Below are positions 32,301 through 43,637 of a DNA stretch of 64,000 nt, piece by piece. Where the stretch lies: the NCBI GenBank assembly GCA_019009955.1, contig CM032233.1, forward strand, positions 17,169,001 through 17,233,000. Reading direction: 5' to 3'. This DNA comes from Riptortus pedestris. Taxonomy: Eukaryota; Arthropoda; Insecta; Hemiptera; Alydidae. Under the pieces are notes generated by a model that made no database searches, was not told where the DNA came from, and saw only the letters and a list, made by a program, of their open reading frames with translations. Both the position numbers and the translations under genes were made by a program. How positions within the stretch are numbered: the stretch's first letter is position 1; each line of letters opens with the position of its first letter.

Positions 32301-32312
32301 TGCATTTTATTT
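32233..32312. repeat. palindromic (TA)n with inverted flanks
   Basis: AAATAAAATGCAATATA on the left is the reverse complement of TATACATTGCATTTTATTT on the right, with one extra C, and TA repeats fill the middle. The whole 80 bp can extrude as a cruciform. Confidence 0.85.
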
Positions 32313-32645
32313 CCGCAGTTATTGAGTTGTCCCATTGAACTACATCATCTAGTTATAATAGTGTCTCCAGTCGTTCTGAGGAGGGCATCAGGATATTAGT
32401 AGGTCGGCGATAAAAGCAACAGTAAACACCGGCTTCAAGTGATTGATGTGGATATTTATAAATCCTTCTGTTTATACTTACACTGGCACGTATTTCATTC
32501 GTGTTCAGTTTCTTCTCGGAAGTGGAGAATTCGTTCTCAATGGATAGTGTTCTCTCTCTATACTTATTAACGTTATTTTAAATATAATAAAAACATTTTA
32601 CAGCCGGTACACTGATTTTCCTAAACTTTTCATCCAATGGCCTGC
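32313..32645. other. unassigned stretch
   Basis: No recognised content. Confidence 0.4.
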
Positions 32646-32666
32646 CAGTTAGAAATGAGGCCGTTC

Positions 32667-32668
<2 letters not shown>
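32646..32668 (+). mobile_element. family H, H5 3' edge
   Basis: AGAAATGAGGCCGTTCAAAA only, followed by TA. Confidence 0.6.

Positions 32669-32699
<31 letters not shown>
32669..32699. repeat. (TA)n microsatellite
   Basis: Between the H5 edge and reverse family A. Confidence 0.95.
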
Positions 32700-32706
<7 letters not shown>

Positions 32707-33644
32707 GTAACCTCTGTCTGTACATTAATGTTTTTCGCGAAATTTCACGATAACTTTTCGTGTCACCTGTCATAGACACCATAACTGCATTTTGTTTCTT
32801 TCGTGTCTGTTTGTTACCTTTTCACGCATAAACGGCTGAACCGAATTTTATGAAACTGGGTATGTATATTACTACTAGCCCAACTTAGACTTTAGGCTAT
32901 ATTAATATTCTCTAAGATGAACAGGAGTGGGGGTTATAAGGGAGGCCTGAAAATAAAAATAGCGATATTTCGTTTCCTATTGCTTTTTCAGCAAATACGC
33001 CTATAACAAAAGTTGTTTATTTTGTTGTTTAGAGTAACTTTTGTCATATGCACTTTTGCCGTATACGGAAGTATAAATGAGTTATACGCTAAAAACTATA
33101 GAGGGAGTCCACAATTTTATTTGGCACAAAAGACTCAACCGAACTATACCAAACTCGGTATGTGAATTAGTACTAACGTCTTTCTTATAATAAGCCATAC
33201 TAACATTTCTAGGGACGGGCAGGAGTGGGGGTTATATGGAAGGCCTGAAATTAAAAATAGCGATATTTCGTTTTTTATAACAAAAGATGTTTATTATGTT
33301 ATTTAGAGAAATTTGCTCAACACTTATTTTCAATATGAACTACCAGGTACCTCAAATGAAAAAATTGATTCACATTATAATATATTATTATAATATTTTG
33401 TCCTGAATAATTCAAATCTATGCATAATGCACAGGAAACGGGAAATATGACAATATGGAGGACAGTGAAGTCTTGCATAAAAAAATAATTTTATTATTAA
33501 AAAATCCACAGAAACGACGGGTAATATCCCTAAACACTAGGACGGGTAAATGTCAAAATATTGTGTAAAGTAAAGCCTCCCAAAAAAATACCATCACCAT
33601 TCAGCCTCAAATGAATTCCCGAGCGAAGCCGGGTATCTGAGCTA
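32700..33644 (-). mobile_element. family A, complete short copy (945 bp), reverse
   Basis: Both ends present: AAAATTGTAACCTCTGTCTG at 32700 and CCCGAGCGAAGCCGGGTATC...GCTAGTATA at 33610-33644. Two internal units; the long AT-rich 5' half is deleted. Confidence 0.85.

Positions 33645-33695
<51 letters not shown>
33645..33695. repeat. (TA)n microsatellite
   Basis: Between family A and family H. Confidence 0.97.
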
Positions 33696-33701
<6 letters not shown>

Positions 33702-33715
33702 TATTTCCTCAGTAT

Positions 33716-34157
33716 AAAAAAAGTACGTCACGCAGGGGCTGCGTAAACTAAGCAGATTTCCCACGTGAAGTTTTACAATAGAGAAATCTGCATACTGCTA
33801 ACACTTAACACCACCGTGAGTAAATACAAACGGTAATGAGAAATCTTTCAGTTAATTTTAATAAGCTCCCAACGGAAACGGCTTCCCCCCTCTAACCCCC
33901 CTCCTCCTCCAACTTGTCCGATTTCAGCCGTTAACGAACTTTATCTTTCTTTTAAAGAGATTACTTATCGAGTTTGGTAACGATCGAACAAATTTGCGAC
34001 CGCTAGAGCGTTAAAATATATATATAAAAAATTTTTAACGGACCTCATTTTCGTCATCTCCTTGGTAGGATCGATGGACATTTGAAGAAATGTTTCGACA
34101 ATAGCGTCATGAGTACGACCTCAATTGCTGATTTCCCTTGAGGGAAATCTGTTAAAA
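33716..34157 (-). mobile_element. family H, complete reverse copy with internal deletion (about 440 bp)
   Basis: AAAAAAGTACGTCACGCAGG at the left, hairpin, CACGTGAAG, a deletion joining GAAACGGCTT to CCCCCCTCTAACC, a short TA core, and H5 ending AGGGAAATCTGTTAAAA. Confidence 0.85.
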
Positions 34158-34480
34158 CGCCGTTCTTTTTACTTAGACAAACGGTTCTATTTAGGAATTA
34201 ATGAAAATGAGGTCCGTACAAATTTATATAGCTATCTATTAGTTATAAAAACAAACGCTAACACATTACAACAACAAATGACCATTCTTTAAGAATAGGA
34301 TAAGGGGATACTGAACTCCCTCGAATGTCCCTAATCCTCGGTATGGAACAAAGCCTCCAAAGAAAGTTGTTTTAAAATACTTCTTGTAAAATAGTTTAAA
34401 ATGGGCACCTTGATACTTTAAGTGGACTAGCAAATAAGCCTAAAAAAAATTAGTATATTCTACCTAAAAAAAAAATGGGG
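34158..34480. repeat. duplicated segment, copy 1 (partner 51321-51727)
   Basis: Matches 51321-51727: GGATACTGAACTCCCT, CCTAATCCTCGGTATGGAAC, GTAAAATAGTTTAAAATGGG. This copy has the uninterrupted SINE target ACAAACGGTTCT at 34177-34188. No coding potential. Both copies sit next to a reverse H5 end. Confidence 0.85.
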
Positions 34481-34599
34481 AATAAATGTAATTAACAATA
34501 AGATTTATTCCATACTCTTCCCCCCCCCACCCCCCAAATGTCCCCAAATGACCATCGATCCAATATTTGTAGGTTAACGTTCTATTTTACATATATATT

Positions 34600-35027
34600 G
34601 TCTTTTAACGCTCTAGTGGTCGCAATTTTTGTTTGATCGTTACCAAACTCGATATTTAAACGTTTTATGCAAAAAGACAGATCAAGTTCGTTAACAGCTG
34701 AAATCGGACCAGTGGGAGGGGGGTTTAGAGGGGGGATTTTCGAAAATTCGAAATATCTCCGTTACTATACGTTGGATCAAAAACGTGTATAGAAACAATC
34801 TTTTTACATATTAAATTTACTATAAATATTGTTCTATACATTTATTCTCTATCTTGAATATTAACCGAGATATTTACATTTTTCTTAAATGTGGGCCGAT
34901 AACTGAGGAGAGTTTCCCGCCAAAAGCTAGTTCGGCCGTAACTGTTCGGCTCTCGTATGGAGATTTCTCTATTGTATAACTTCACGTGGGAAATCTGCTT
35001 AGTTTACGCAGCCCCTGCGTGACGGAC
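34600..35027 (+). mobile_element. family H, H3-short module (first terminus of a double-ended copy)
   Basis: Begins ATTGTCTTTTAACGCTCTAG and ends with an intact hairpin and GCGTGACGGACTTTT at 35027. H3 sequence then continues (CAGATTTCATCCTTCACCAA), so a terminus sits inside a longer element. Confidence 0.85.
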
Positions 35028-35545
35028 TTTTCAGATTTCATCCTTCACCAAACCCCCACATTGACTCATGTTAGATAAATAATACTCTGTTCTGTAATAA
35101 ACCACATTATGCGAAGCTTAATTACCAAATATTGTATTCAAGAGATCATTATTATACGAGATATATGCAAATATGTTCTGGTGATCACCCCCTCTCCCCT
35201 CCCGGTCTCAAGGTCTTGGACTACTAATATTTGATTGATTGAGATAGGAAGTAGACTCAGTAAAAATTACAATACTAGATATAGTAAATTGTTCTCAATA
35301 AAATTAATATGTTATATTCTGATATATTTCAGTAATTGTTTTTCTTTCCAGTGTGAGGCTGGCAGACCGGTTTGTTTACATTTCAAACGCTTCCCATCGC
35401 GAGGGGGAAGATTTCTTATTACCGTTTTTTTAATCACTTAATATTCACGGTGGTGTTGTGTTACTAGCATGTACATTTATCTATTACTAAACTTAAGGAG
35501 GGAAATCTGCTTAGTTTACGCAGCCCCTGCGTGACGGATTTTTTG
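35028..35545 (+). mobile_element. family H, remaining long H3 with second terminus
   Basis: AACCCCCACATTGACTCATG to GCAGCCCCTGCGTGACGGAT. It continues the long H3 exactly where the short module joined it. Confidence 0.85.
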
Positions 35546-35945
35546 TACTTTCAGGCATTCAATAAACTCCAAATCCTACTTCAAGCTCGTGGAGTTATAG
35601 GGAAAGACCCTGAGAAATATGTTTTGAAAACACCAACGAGAACCAGAGATAGAGGATCAGGAGCATCCTGGAATATATTTGAATTGCAAATCCGGTTTCC
35701 ATGAGGCACCGATATTAACAAACCAGCAGGCTATCTAAAAAATGCTCTCAAACATCTGGTGGGGCGAGGATAAATGGGAGGCTCAAACAGAGATGACCGG
35801 ACGGGCGGAAATGCCGGCTGCTTACCCTACTGACTGGCCAAGGAGGTTACTCTGCCCACGACATACACGGATTTAAGAAGAAGGTAGTTGGTTATTACAG
35901 AAATGACTCATTAGGGCTAATTAAAACACTTATAAAGAGATAGCT
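35546..35945. other. unassigned, GC-richer stretch
   Basis: The first about 25 bp still resembles H3b (TTTCAGGCATTCAATAAACT). The rest has moderate GC and no sustained open frame. Confidence 0.4.
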
Positions 35946-36602
35946 CAAAGAAGTCCATCACGCAGGGGCTGCGTAAACTAAGCAGTTTTCCCTCGTGAAG
36001 TTTAATAATAGATAAATCTACTGCTAACACAACACCACCTTGAATATTAAGTGAATAATTACAAACGGTAATAAGAAATCTTTCCCCTCCAGGTGGGAAG
36101 CAACTAAAATGTAAACAAACAGGCTTGCCGGGCTGGCTCTCAACTGAAAGAAAAACAAATACTGAAATATACCAGAATATAACATATAAATTTAATTGAA
36201 AACTATTTCCTATATCTAGTACTGCATGTATGTCGCATAATACACGTCTGTTGAAAACAATATTTGGTATTAAGGTTCGAATAATGCTGTTTATTACATA
36301 ACCGAGTATTGTTAGTTTAACATTAGTAGAAGTGGGGGGTTTACTGAAGGCTGAAAACTGAGCAATGCAAATATCTCGGTTAAAAATATTCATGATAAAG
36401 AAAATATGTATAGAACAATATTTATAGATAATTTAATTTTCAATAATATTGGTTCTATACTTTTTTTCCGATTCAACGTACAGTAACGGAGATATTTTGA
36501 TTTCAGCCATTAACGAACTTGATCTTCCTTTTTACACAAAACGATTAAATATCGAGTTTGGTAACGATCAATCAAAAATTGCGACCCCTAGAGCTTTAAC
36601 TG

Positions 36603-36636
<34 letters not shown>

Positions 36637-36727
36637 CTCGGTTAATATTCAAGATAGAGAATAAATGTATAGAACAATATTTATAAATTATAAATTTAAT
36701 TTTGCGACCGCTAGAGAGCTTAACAGA

Positions 36728-36735
<8 letters not shown>
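35946..36735 (-). mobile_element. family H, reverse H3 module (3' half of a split element)
   Basis: AGAAGTCCATCACGCAGGGG, CCCTCGTGAAG, AGTAGAAGTGGGGGGTTTAC, TTGCGACCCCTAGAGCTTTA, then a (CA)n tract (36604-36627) and a second short H3 piece ending TTGCGACCGCTAGAGAGCTT at a TA core. The matching reverse H5 is at 46646-46765, after about 10 kb of family A sequence. A 158-codon minus frame across this module is a reading through non-coding repeat. Confidence 0.8.
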
Positions 36736-36790
<55 letters not shown>

Positions 36791-36800
36791 ATATATATAT
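36728..36800. repeat. (TA)n core
   Basis: TA tract with CATA and TCTA interruptions between reverse H3 and reverse family A. Confidence 0.97.
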
Positions 36801-37997
36801 AAAATTGTAACCTCTGTCTGTACATTGATTTTTTTCGCGAAATTTCACGATAACTTTTCGTTTCACATGTCATAGACACCATATCTGCATTTTGTTTCTT
36901 TCGTGTATGTTTGTTTGTTTGTTTGTTTGTTTGTTTGTTACCTTTTCACGCATAAACGGCTGAACCGAATTTTATGAAACTTGGTATGTATATTACTACT
37001 AACCCAACTTAGACTTTAGGCTATATTAATTTTCTCTGAGACGAACAGGAGTGGGGGTTATAAGGGAAGCCTAAAATTATAAACTAAGATACCTTAAAAT
37101 AAACGAGATATACGCTAAAACCTGTAGCGGAAGTGAACAATTTTATTTGGGACAAAAGACCCAACCGAAATAAATAAAACTCGGTATATGTATTAGCACT
37201 AACGCTTTAATTATAACAAGCCATACCAACATTTGTAGGGACGGGCAGGAGTGGGGGTTATAAGGGAAGCCAGAAATTAAAAATAGCGATATTCCTTTTC
37301 CTATTGGTTTTTCGGCAGATATGAACATAACAAAAGTTGTTTATTTTGTTATTTAGAGTAATTTTTGTTATATACATTTTTTTTCGTATACCGAATTATA
37401 AACGAGATATACGCTAAAACCTATAGCGGAAGTGAACAATTTTATTTGGGACAAAAGACCCAACCGAAATAAATAAAACTCGGTATGTGTATTAGCACTA
37501 ACGCCTTCCTTATAATAAGCCATACTAACATTTCTAGGGACGGGCAGGAGTGGGGGTTATAAGGGAGACCTGAAATTAAAAGTAGTGATATTTCGTTTCC
37601 TATTGGGGTTTCGGCAAATATGCACTTAACAAAAGTTGTTTATTTTGTTATTTAGAGAATTTGGCTCAACAATTCTTTTCAATATGAGCTACCAGGTACC
37701 TCACCTGGAATAATTAATTATAATTATAATATATTATTATAATATTTTGTCCTTAATAATTTAAATCTATGCATAATGGACAGGAAACGGGAAATATGAC
37801 AATATGGAGGACAGTGAAGTCATACATAAAATATTAATTTTATTATTAACAAATCCACAGCAACGACGGGTATAAACCCAAAACACTGGGAAGGGTAAAT
37901 GTCAAAATATTGTCCAAAGTAAAGCCTTGCCAAAAAATTACAATCGCCATCCAGCCTCAAATGAATTCCCGGGCGAAGCCGGGTGTCTGAGCTAGTA
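36801..37997 (-). mobile_element. family A, complete reverse copy
   Basis: From AAAATTGTAACCTCTGTCTG to CCCGGGCGAAGCCGGGTGTC. Contains a (GTTT)n tract and internal units, including a near-exact repeat of about 300 bp (37085-37380 and 37381-37680). Confidence 0.88.
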
Positions 37998-38015
37998 TAT
38001 ATATATATATATATA

Positions 38016-38626
38016 CTAGCTCAGATACCCGGCTTCGCCCGGGAATTCATTTGAGCCTGAATGAAGATGGTATTTTTTGGCAAGGCTTTACTTTATAAAT
38101 TTTTTTTTAATGAACATATAATTTATAATCGTAGAAAGTATTCTGTCTTCCAAACCATGTATGAATAAAAGTTACTTTCCCTTGATGCGGTACAAAGCTT
38201 AATGGTGACAGCTGTTTTAGATTTGTCATAACCGCTATTAAAAATACACTTTTGTAAGTCAAGATTGTAAACTGTATATTGATATTGGTGTTCAGTAAAG
38301 TATATCATACATTAACGAAGCAGAGTTAATAAATACCAGAAATAACTGGGCGCACCTCCCCAGCGTTCATCCTTTTAAATTATTTATTTTTGGTCATTAA
38401 AAAAATTCACATTCCTGAGTATAACACTACATTGCTATAAGCATCAATTAACATGTAAACATAAACCAATATGAGGTCGGCGGGGAAGCGGCAGAACTGA
38501 TAGTACAAAGGAAGTAGCTTGACACCTCCCTATGCTCAGTGCTGCCAACTCATTTAGGATATTAATCCTGTAATACCTTAAATTATATGAACAAATCAGA
38601 TTACATTTTCTTCACAATACTTGTAA
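38016..38626 (+). mobile_element. family A (long-5' subtype), truncated by the duplication
   Basis: TACTAGCTCAGATACCCGGC to TTACATTTTCTTCACAATAC, where unit 2 of the tandem duplication begins. Confidence 0.85.
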
Positions 38627-38629
38627 CCA

Positions 38630-39257
38630 GAATATAACATATTAATTTTATTGAGAACAATTTACTATATCTAGTACTGTAATGTATAAAGAACCAGAAC
38701 ATATTTGCATGTATGTCGCATAATAAACGTCTCTTGAAAACAATATTTGGTATTAAGGTTCGAATAATGTTGTTTATTACATAACCGAGTATTGTTAGTT
38801 TAACATTAGTAGAAGTGGGGGTTTACTGAAGGCTGAAAACTGAGCAATGCAAATATCTCGGTTAATATTCATGATAAAGAAAATATGTATAGAACAATAT
38901 TTATAGATAATTTAATTTTCAATAATATTGGTTCTATAATTTTTTTCCGATCCAACGTACAGTAACGGAGATATTTTGAATTTAGAAAATTCCCTCCTTT
39001 ATCCCCCCCCCTCCCGCTGGTCCGATTTCAGCCATTAACGAACTTGATCTTCCTTTTTACACAAAACGATTAAATATCGAGTTTGGTAACGATCAATCAA
39101 AAATTGCGACCCCTAGAGCTATAACTGACACACACACACATACACACACACACACACACACATATGTATCTCGGTTAATATTCAAGATAGAGAATAAATG
39201 TATACAACAATATTTATAGTAAATTTAATTTTGCGACCGCTAGAGAGCTTAACAGAC

Positions 39258-39258
<1 letters not shown>
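38630..39258 (-). mobile_element. family H, reverse H3 (duplicated copy)
   Basis: AGTAGAAGTGGGGGTTTACT, CCCCCCCCTCCCGCTGGTCC, TTGCGACCCCTAGAGCTATA, a (CA)n tract at 39127-39162 and the short second piece. The terminal hairpin end is absent because the duplication started inside the module. Confidence 0.85.
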
Positions 39259-39323
<65 letters not shown>

Positions 39324-39332
39324 ATATATATA
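39259..39332. repeat. (TA)n core
   Basis: As at 36728-36800 in unit 1. Confidence 0.97.
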
Positions 39333-40449
39333 TAAAATTGTAACCTCTGTCTGTACATTGATTTTTTTCGCGAAATTTCACGATAACTTTTCGTTTCACA
39401 TGTCATAGACACCATATCTGCATTTTGTTTCTTTCGTGTATGTTTGTTTGTTTGTTTGTTTGTTTGTTTGTTACCTTTTCACGCATAAACGGCTGAACCG
39501 AATTTTATGAAACTTAGTATGTATATTACTACTAACCCAACTTAGACTTCAGGCTATATTATTATTCTCTAAGACGAACAGGAGTGGGGGTTATAAGGGA
39601 AGCCTAAAATTATAAACTAAGATACCTTAAAATAAACGAGATATACACTAAAACCTGTAGCGGAAGTGAACAATTTTATTTGGGACAAAAGACCCAACCG
39701 AAATAAATAAAACTCGGTATATGTATTAGCACTAACGCTTTAATTATAACAAGCCATACCAACATTTGTAGGGACGGGCAGGAGTGGGGGTTATAAGGGA
39801 AGCCAGAAATTAAAAATAGCGATATTCCTTTTCCTATTGGTTTTTCGGCAGATATGAACATAACAAAAGTTGTTTATTTTGTTATTTAAGAGATATACCT
39901 AAAACCTATAGCGGAAGTGAACAATTTTATTTGGGACAAAAGACCCAACCGAAATAAATAAAACTCGGTATGTGTATTAGCACTAACGCCTTCCTTATAA
40001 TAAGCCATACTAACATTTCTAGGGACGGGCAGGAGTGGGGGTTATAAGGGAGACCTGAAATTAAAAGTAGTTATATTTCGTTTCCTATTGGGGAAATTTT
40101 TTATTTAGAGAAATTTGCACAACAATTCTTTTCAATATGAGCTACCAGGTACATTACCTGGAATAATTAATTATAATTATAATATATTATTATAATATTT
40201 TGTCCTTAATAATTTAAATCTATGCATAATGGACAGGAAACGGGAAATATGACAATATGGAGGACAGTGAAGTCATACATAAAATATTAATTTTATTATT
40301 AACAAATCCACAGCAACGACGGGTATAAACCCAAAACACTGGGAAGGGTAAATGTCAAAATATTGTGCAAAGTAAAGCCTTGCCAAAAAAATACAATCGC
40401 CATCCAGCCTCAAATGAATTCCCGGGCGATGGCGGGTCTCTGCGCTAGT
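39333..40449 (-). mobile_element. family A, complete reverse copy (duplicated)
   Basis: Duplicate of 36801-37997. The hairpin end is mutated to CCCGGGCGATGGCGGGTCTC. Confidence 0.87.
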
Positions 40450-40465
40450 ATATATATATATATAT

Positions 40466-42496
40466 ACTAGCTAAGTTACCCGGCTTCGCCCGGGAATTCA
40501 TTTGAGCCTGAATGAAGATGGTATTGTTTGGCAAGGCTTTACTTTCCACAATATTTTGACTTTTCCCCGTCACATTCTTCAAGTTCATACCTGTCGTTGC
40601 TGTGGATTTGGAAATAACCTATAATTTATAATCGTAGAAAGTATTCTGTCTTCCAAACATGTATGAATTAAAAGTTCATTTCCCTTGATGCGGTAACAAA
40701 GCTTAATGGGTGACAGCTTTTTTAGATTTGTCATAAACCGCAATATTAAAAATACACTTTTGTAAGTCATGATTGTAAAACTTGTTATATTGATATTGGT
40801 GTTCAGTAATGTATATCATCACATTAACGAATCAGAACGTTAATAAATACCCGGAAATATCTGGGCGCACTCCCCCAGCGCTCATCCCTTTAAATTATTT
40901 ATTTTTGGTCATTAAAAAAATTCACATTCCTGAGTATAACACTACATTGATATAAGCATCAATTAACATTGTAAACATAAACCAATATGAGGTCGGCGGG
41001 GGAGTGGGAGGAAGCGGCAGCAGAACTGATAGTACAAAGGAAGTATGCTTGAGACACCTCCCTATGCTCAGTGCTGCCAACTCATTTAGGATATTAATCC
41101 TTTTAATACCTAAATTTATATGAAACAATCAGATTACATTTTCTTCACAAATATTAAAACTGTTTATTCAAATATTTTTCAGGTTCTAATTAAATAAAGT
41201 ATTAAATACACATAGGGAAAACCGGCCATTTACTCATGAATTAATGTTTGGGTTAAGAGCAGAAGGGAGGGGGGCAGTATACTTTACTTGGTGCAATCTG
41301 TTACTGACGTTAAAAAATAACCATAGATTTGAATTATCAATGATAAAAATTTTAACATGGATTTGAAATCATTTATCCATGTGAGGTACCCTACCTGGTT
41401 GTTCGAATTTGGAAAAGAATTGTTGAGCATATCAATATTTCTACGCAAATTACTACGTTTTACACTGATATACAAAAAATTGTATAGAACAAAAAGTTAC
41501 TCTACTCATACCAAAGTAAACAGCTATTGTTATGCGCACGTTTGACGAAAAACAAATAGAAAATGAAATCAATCGCGAATTTTTATTTCAGGCCTCCCTT
41601 ATAACCCCCACTCCCGTTTGAAACACTAAAAATTGCTAATATACCTTATGATCATGGAAGTATTAATGCTAAAATTCACATTACCGAGTTTTGTTAATTT
41701 TTGTTCAATCGTTAGCGCTCAATAAAATTGTAGACCTCCGCTTTGGTTTTTAAAGCATATCTCGCTTATACTCTTATTTATACGACAGAAGTTGAATTAT
41801 AACAAAAGTTTACTTTAAATAACAAAATAAGCAACCCTTTTTTTTTTTTTTTATTGTATATATTTGCAGCAAAACCAATAGGAAACGAAAATATCGCTTA
41901 TTTTTAATTTCAGGCTTCCCTTAACAACCACCACTCCTGCCCGTCCATTAGAAATGTTAGTATGGCTTATTTATAGTGATGGCCTCACTGCTAATACACA
42001 TACCGAGTTTTATTTAGTTCGGTTAAGTCTTTTTTGGCAAATAATATTGTTGACTCCCGCTATAATTTTTAGCATATTACTTCGGTATACGACAAAAGTG
42101 CATATAACAAAAGTTACTCTAAATAACAAAATAAACAACTTTTGTTATGTGCATATTTGCCGAAAAACCAATAGAAAACGAAATATCACTATTTTTAATT
42201 TCAGGCTTCCCTTATAACCCCCACTCCTGTTCGTCTCAGAGAAAATTAATATAGCCTAAAGTCTAAGTTGGGTTAGTAGTAATATACATACCAAGTTTCA
42301 TAAAATTCGGTTCAGCCGTTTATGCGTGAAAAGGTAACAAACAAACAAACAAACAAACAAACAAACAAACAAACAAACAAACAAACATACACGAAAGAAA
42401 CAAAATGCAGATATGGTGTCTATGACATGTGAAACGAAAAGTTATCGTGAAATTTCGCGAAAAAAATCAATGTACAGACAGAGGTTACAATTTTAT
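40466..42496 (+). mobile_element. family A (long-5' subtype), full-length, 2.03 kb
   Basis: From ACTAGCTAAGTTACCCGGCT to AGAGGTTACAATTTTATATA. Long 5' region as in 12080-13617, internal units, and a 13-unit (AAAC)-type tract at 42340-42388. It is the most complete copy of this subtype. Confidence 0.88.
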
Positions 42497-42503
42497 ATAT
42501 ATA

Positions 42504-43577
42504 CTAGCTCAGATACCCGGCTTGCCCGGAATTATTTGAGGTGAATGGTTTTTTTTTTTTAATTTGCACAATATTTTGACATTTACCCGTCCCAGTGTTT
42601 AGGGTTAATTCCCGTTGTTGGCATTTGTTAATAGTAAAATTAATTTTTTATGTAAGTCTTCACTGTCCTCCAAATTGTCATATTTCCCGTAGACAAATAG
42701 ACAATGAAATATCGCGAATTTTTATTTCAGGCCTCCCTTATAACCATGGAAGAATTAATGCTAATTGACATACTGAGTTTTTGTTAGTTCGGTTTACTCG
42801 TTAGCGCTCAATGAAATCGTTGACTCCCGCTTTAGTTTATAGTGTATATCTCGTTTATACTTTGTTAAAAGACAAAAATGAATATGACCAAAGTTACTCT
42901 AAATAACAAAATAAACAACTTTTGTTATGTTTATATTTGCCGAAAATGCAATAAGAAACGAAATACCGCTATTTTTAAATTCAGGCCTTCCTTATAACCC
43001 CCACTCCTGCCCGTCCCTAGAAATGTTAGTATGGCTTATTATAAGGAAGGCGTTAGTACTAATTCACATACCGAGTTTGGTTTAGTTCGGTTGAGTCTTT
43101 TGTGCCTAATAAATTGTTGACTCCCGCTAAAGTTTTTAGCGTATAACTCATTTATACTTCCATATACGGCAAAAGTGCATATAACAAAAGTTACTCTAAA
43201 TTACAAAATAAACAACTTTTCTAATGGGCATATTTGCTGAAAAAGCAATAGGAACCGAAATATCGCTATTTTAAATTTCAGGCCTCCATTATAACCCCCA
43301 CTCCTGTTTGTCTTAGAGAATATTAATATAGCCTAAAGTCTAAGTTGGGCTAGTAGTAATACACATACCAAGTTTCATAAAATTCGGTTCAGCCGTTTAT
43401 GCGTGAAAAGGTAACAAACAAACAAACAAACAAATAAACAAACAAACAAATAAACAAACAAACAAACAAACAGACACCAAAGAAACAAAATGCAGTTATG
43501 GTGTCTATGACATGTGAAACGAAAAGTTATCGTGAAATTTCGCGAAAAAAATCAATGTACAGACAGAGGTTACAATT
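42504..43577 (+). mobile_element. family A, forward copy, internally deleted 5' half
   Basis: TACTAGCTCAGATACCCGGC follows the previous copy after only a few TA units. Deleted from GTCATATTTCCCGTAG to the internal units. It ends ACAGAGGTTACAATTTTATA. Confidence 0.87.
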
Positions 43578-43589
43578 TTATATATATAT

Positions 43590-43631
<42 letters not shown>
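43577..43631. repeat. (TA)n between tail-to-tail family A copies
   Basis: The flanking 3' ends are inverted, so a palindrome of several hundred bp is centred here (forward copy 43577 and reverse copy 43632). Confidence 0.97.

Positions 43632-43637
<6 letters not shown>

Larger units (their letters stand above)
36172..38626. repeat. tandem duplication, unit 1
   Basis: The 2.45 kb unit containing reverse H3, CA and TA tracts, reverse family A and the 5' part of a forward family A. It is repeated immediately at 38627-41150. Shared details include the same CA tract, the same TCTATATATATATAAAATTG junction and the same private variants such as ACCTGTAGCGGAAGTGAAC. Confidence 0.88.
38627..41150. 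repeat. tandem duplication, unit 2
   Basis: Second copy of 36172-38626. It restarts inside reverse H3 (CAGAATATAACATATTAATT). Unit 2 keeps the H3 poly-C segment that unit 1 lost (38990-39016) and has lost about 50 bp of family A near 40090. Its last 550 bases carry many single-base insertions. Confidence 0.88.

Noticed and set aside
35917..36393. 158-codon minus frame
   Set aside because: Reads through the non-coding H3 module. Related short frames ending LLSLRSPCV recur wherever an H3 end occurs (10289, 27173, 50217, 56808) with inconsistent lengths and stops, so no selection for protein is visible.
37143..37328. Identical 61-codon minus frames here and at 39676-39861
   Set aside because: Identity comes from the tandem duplication of a family A copy; other family A copies interrupt the frame.
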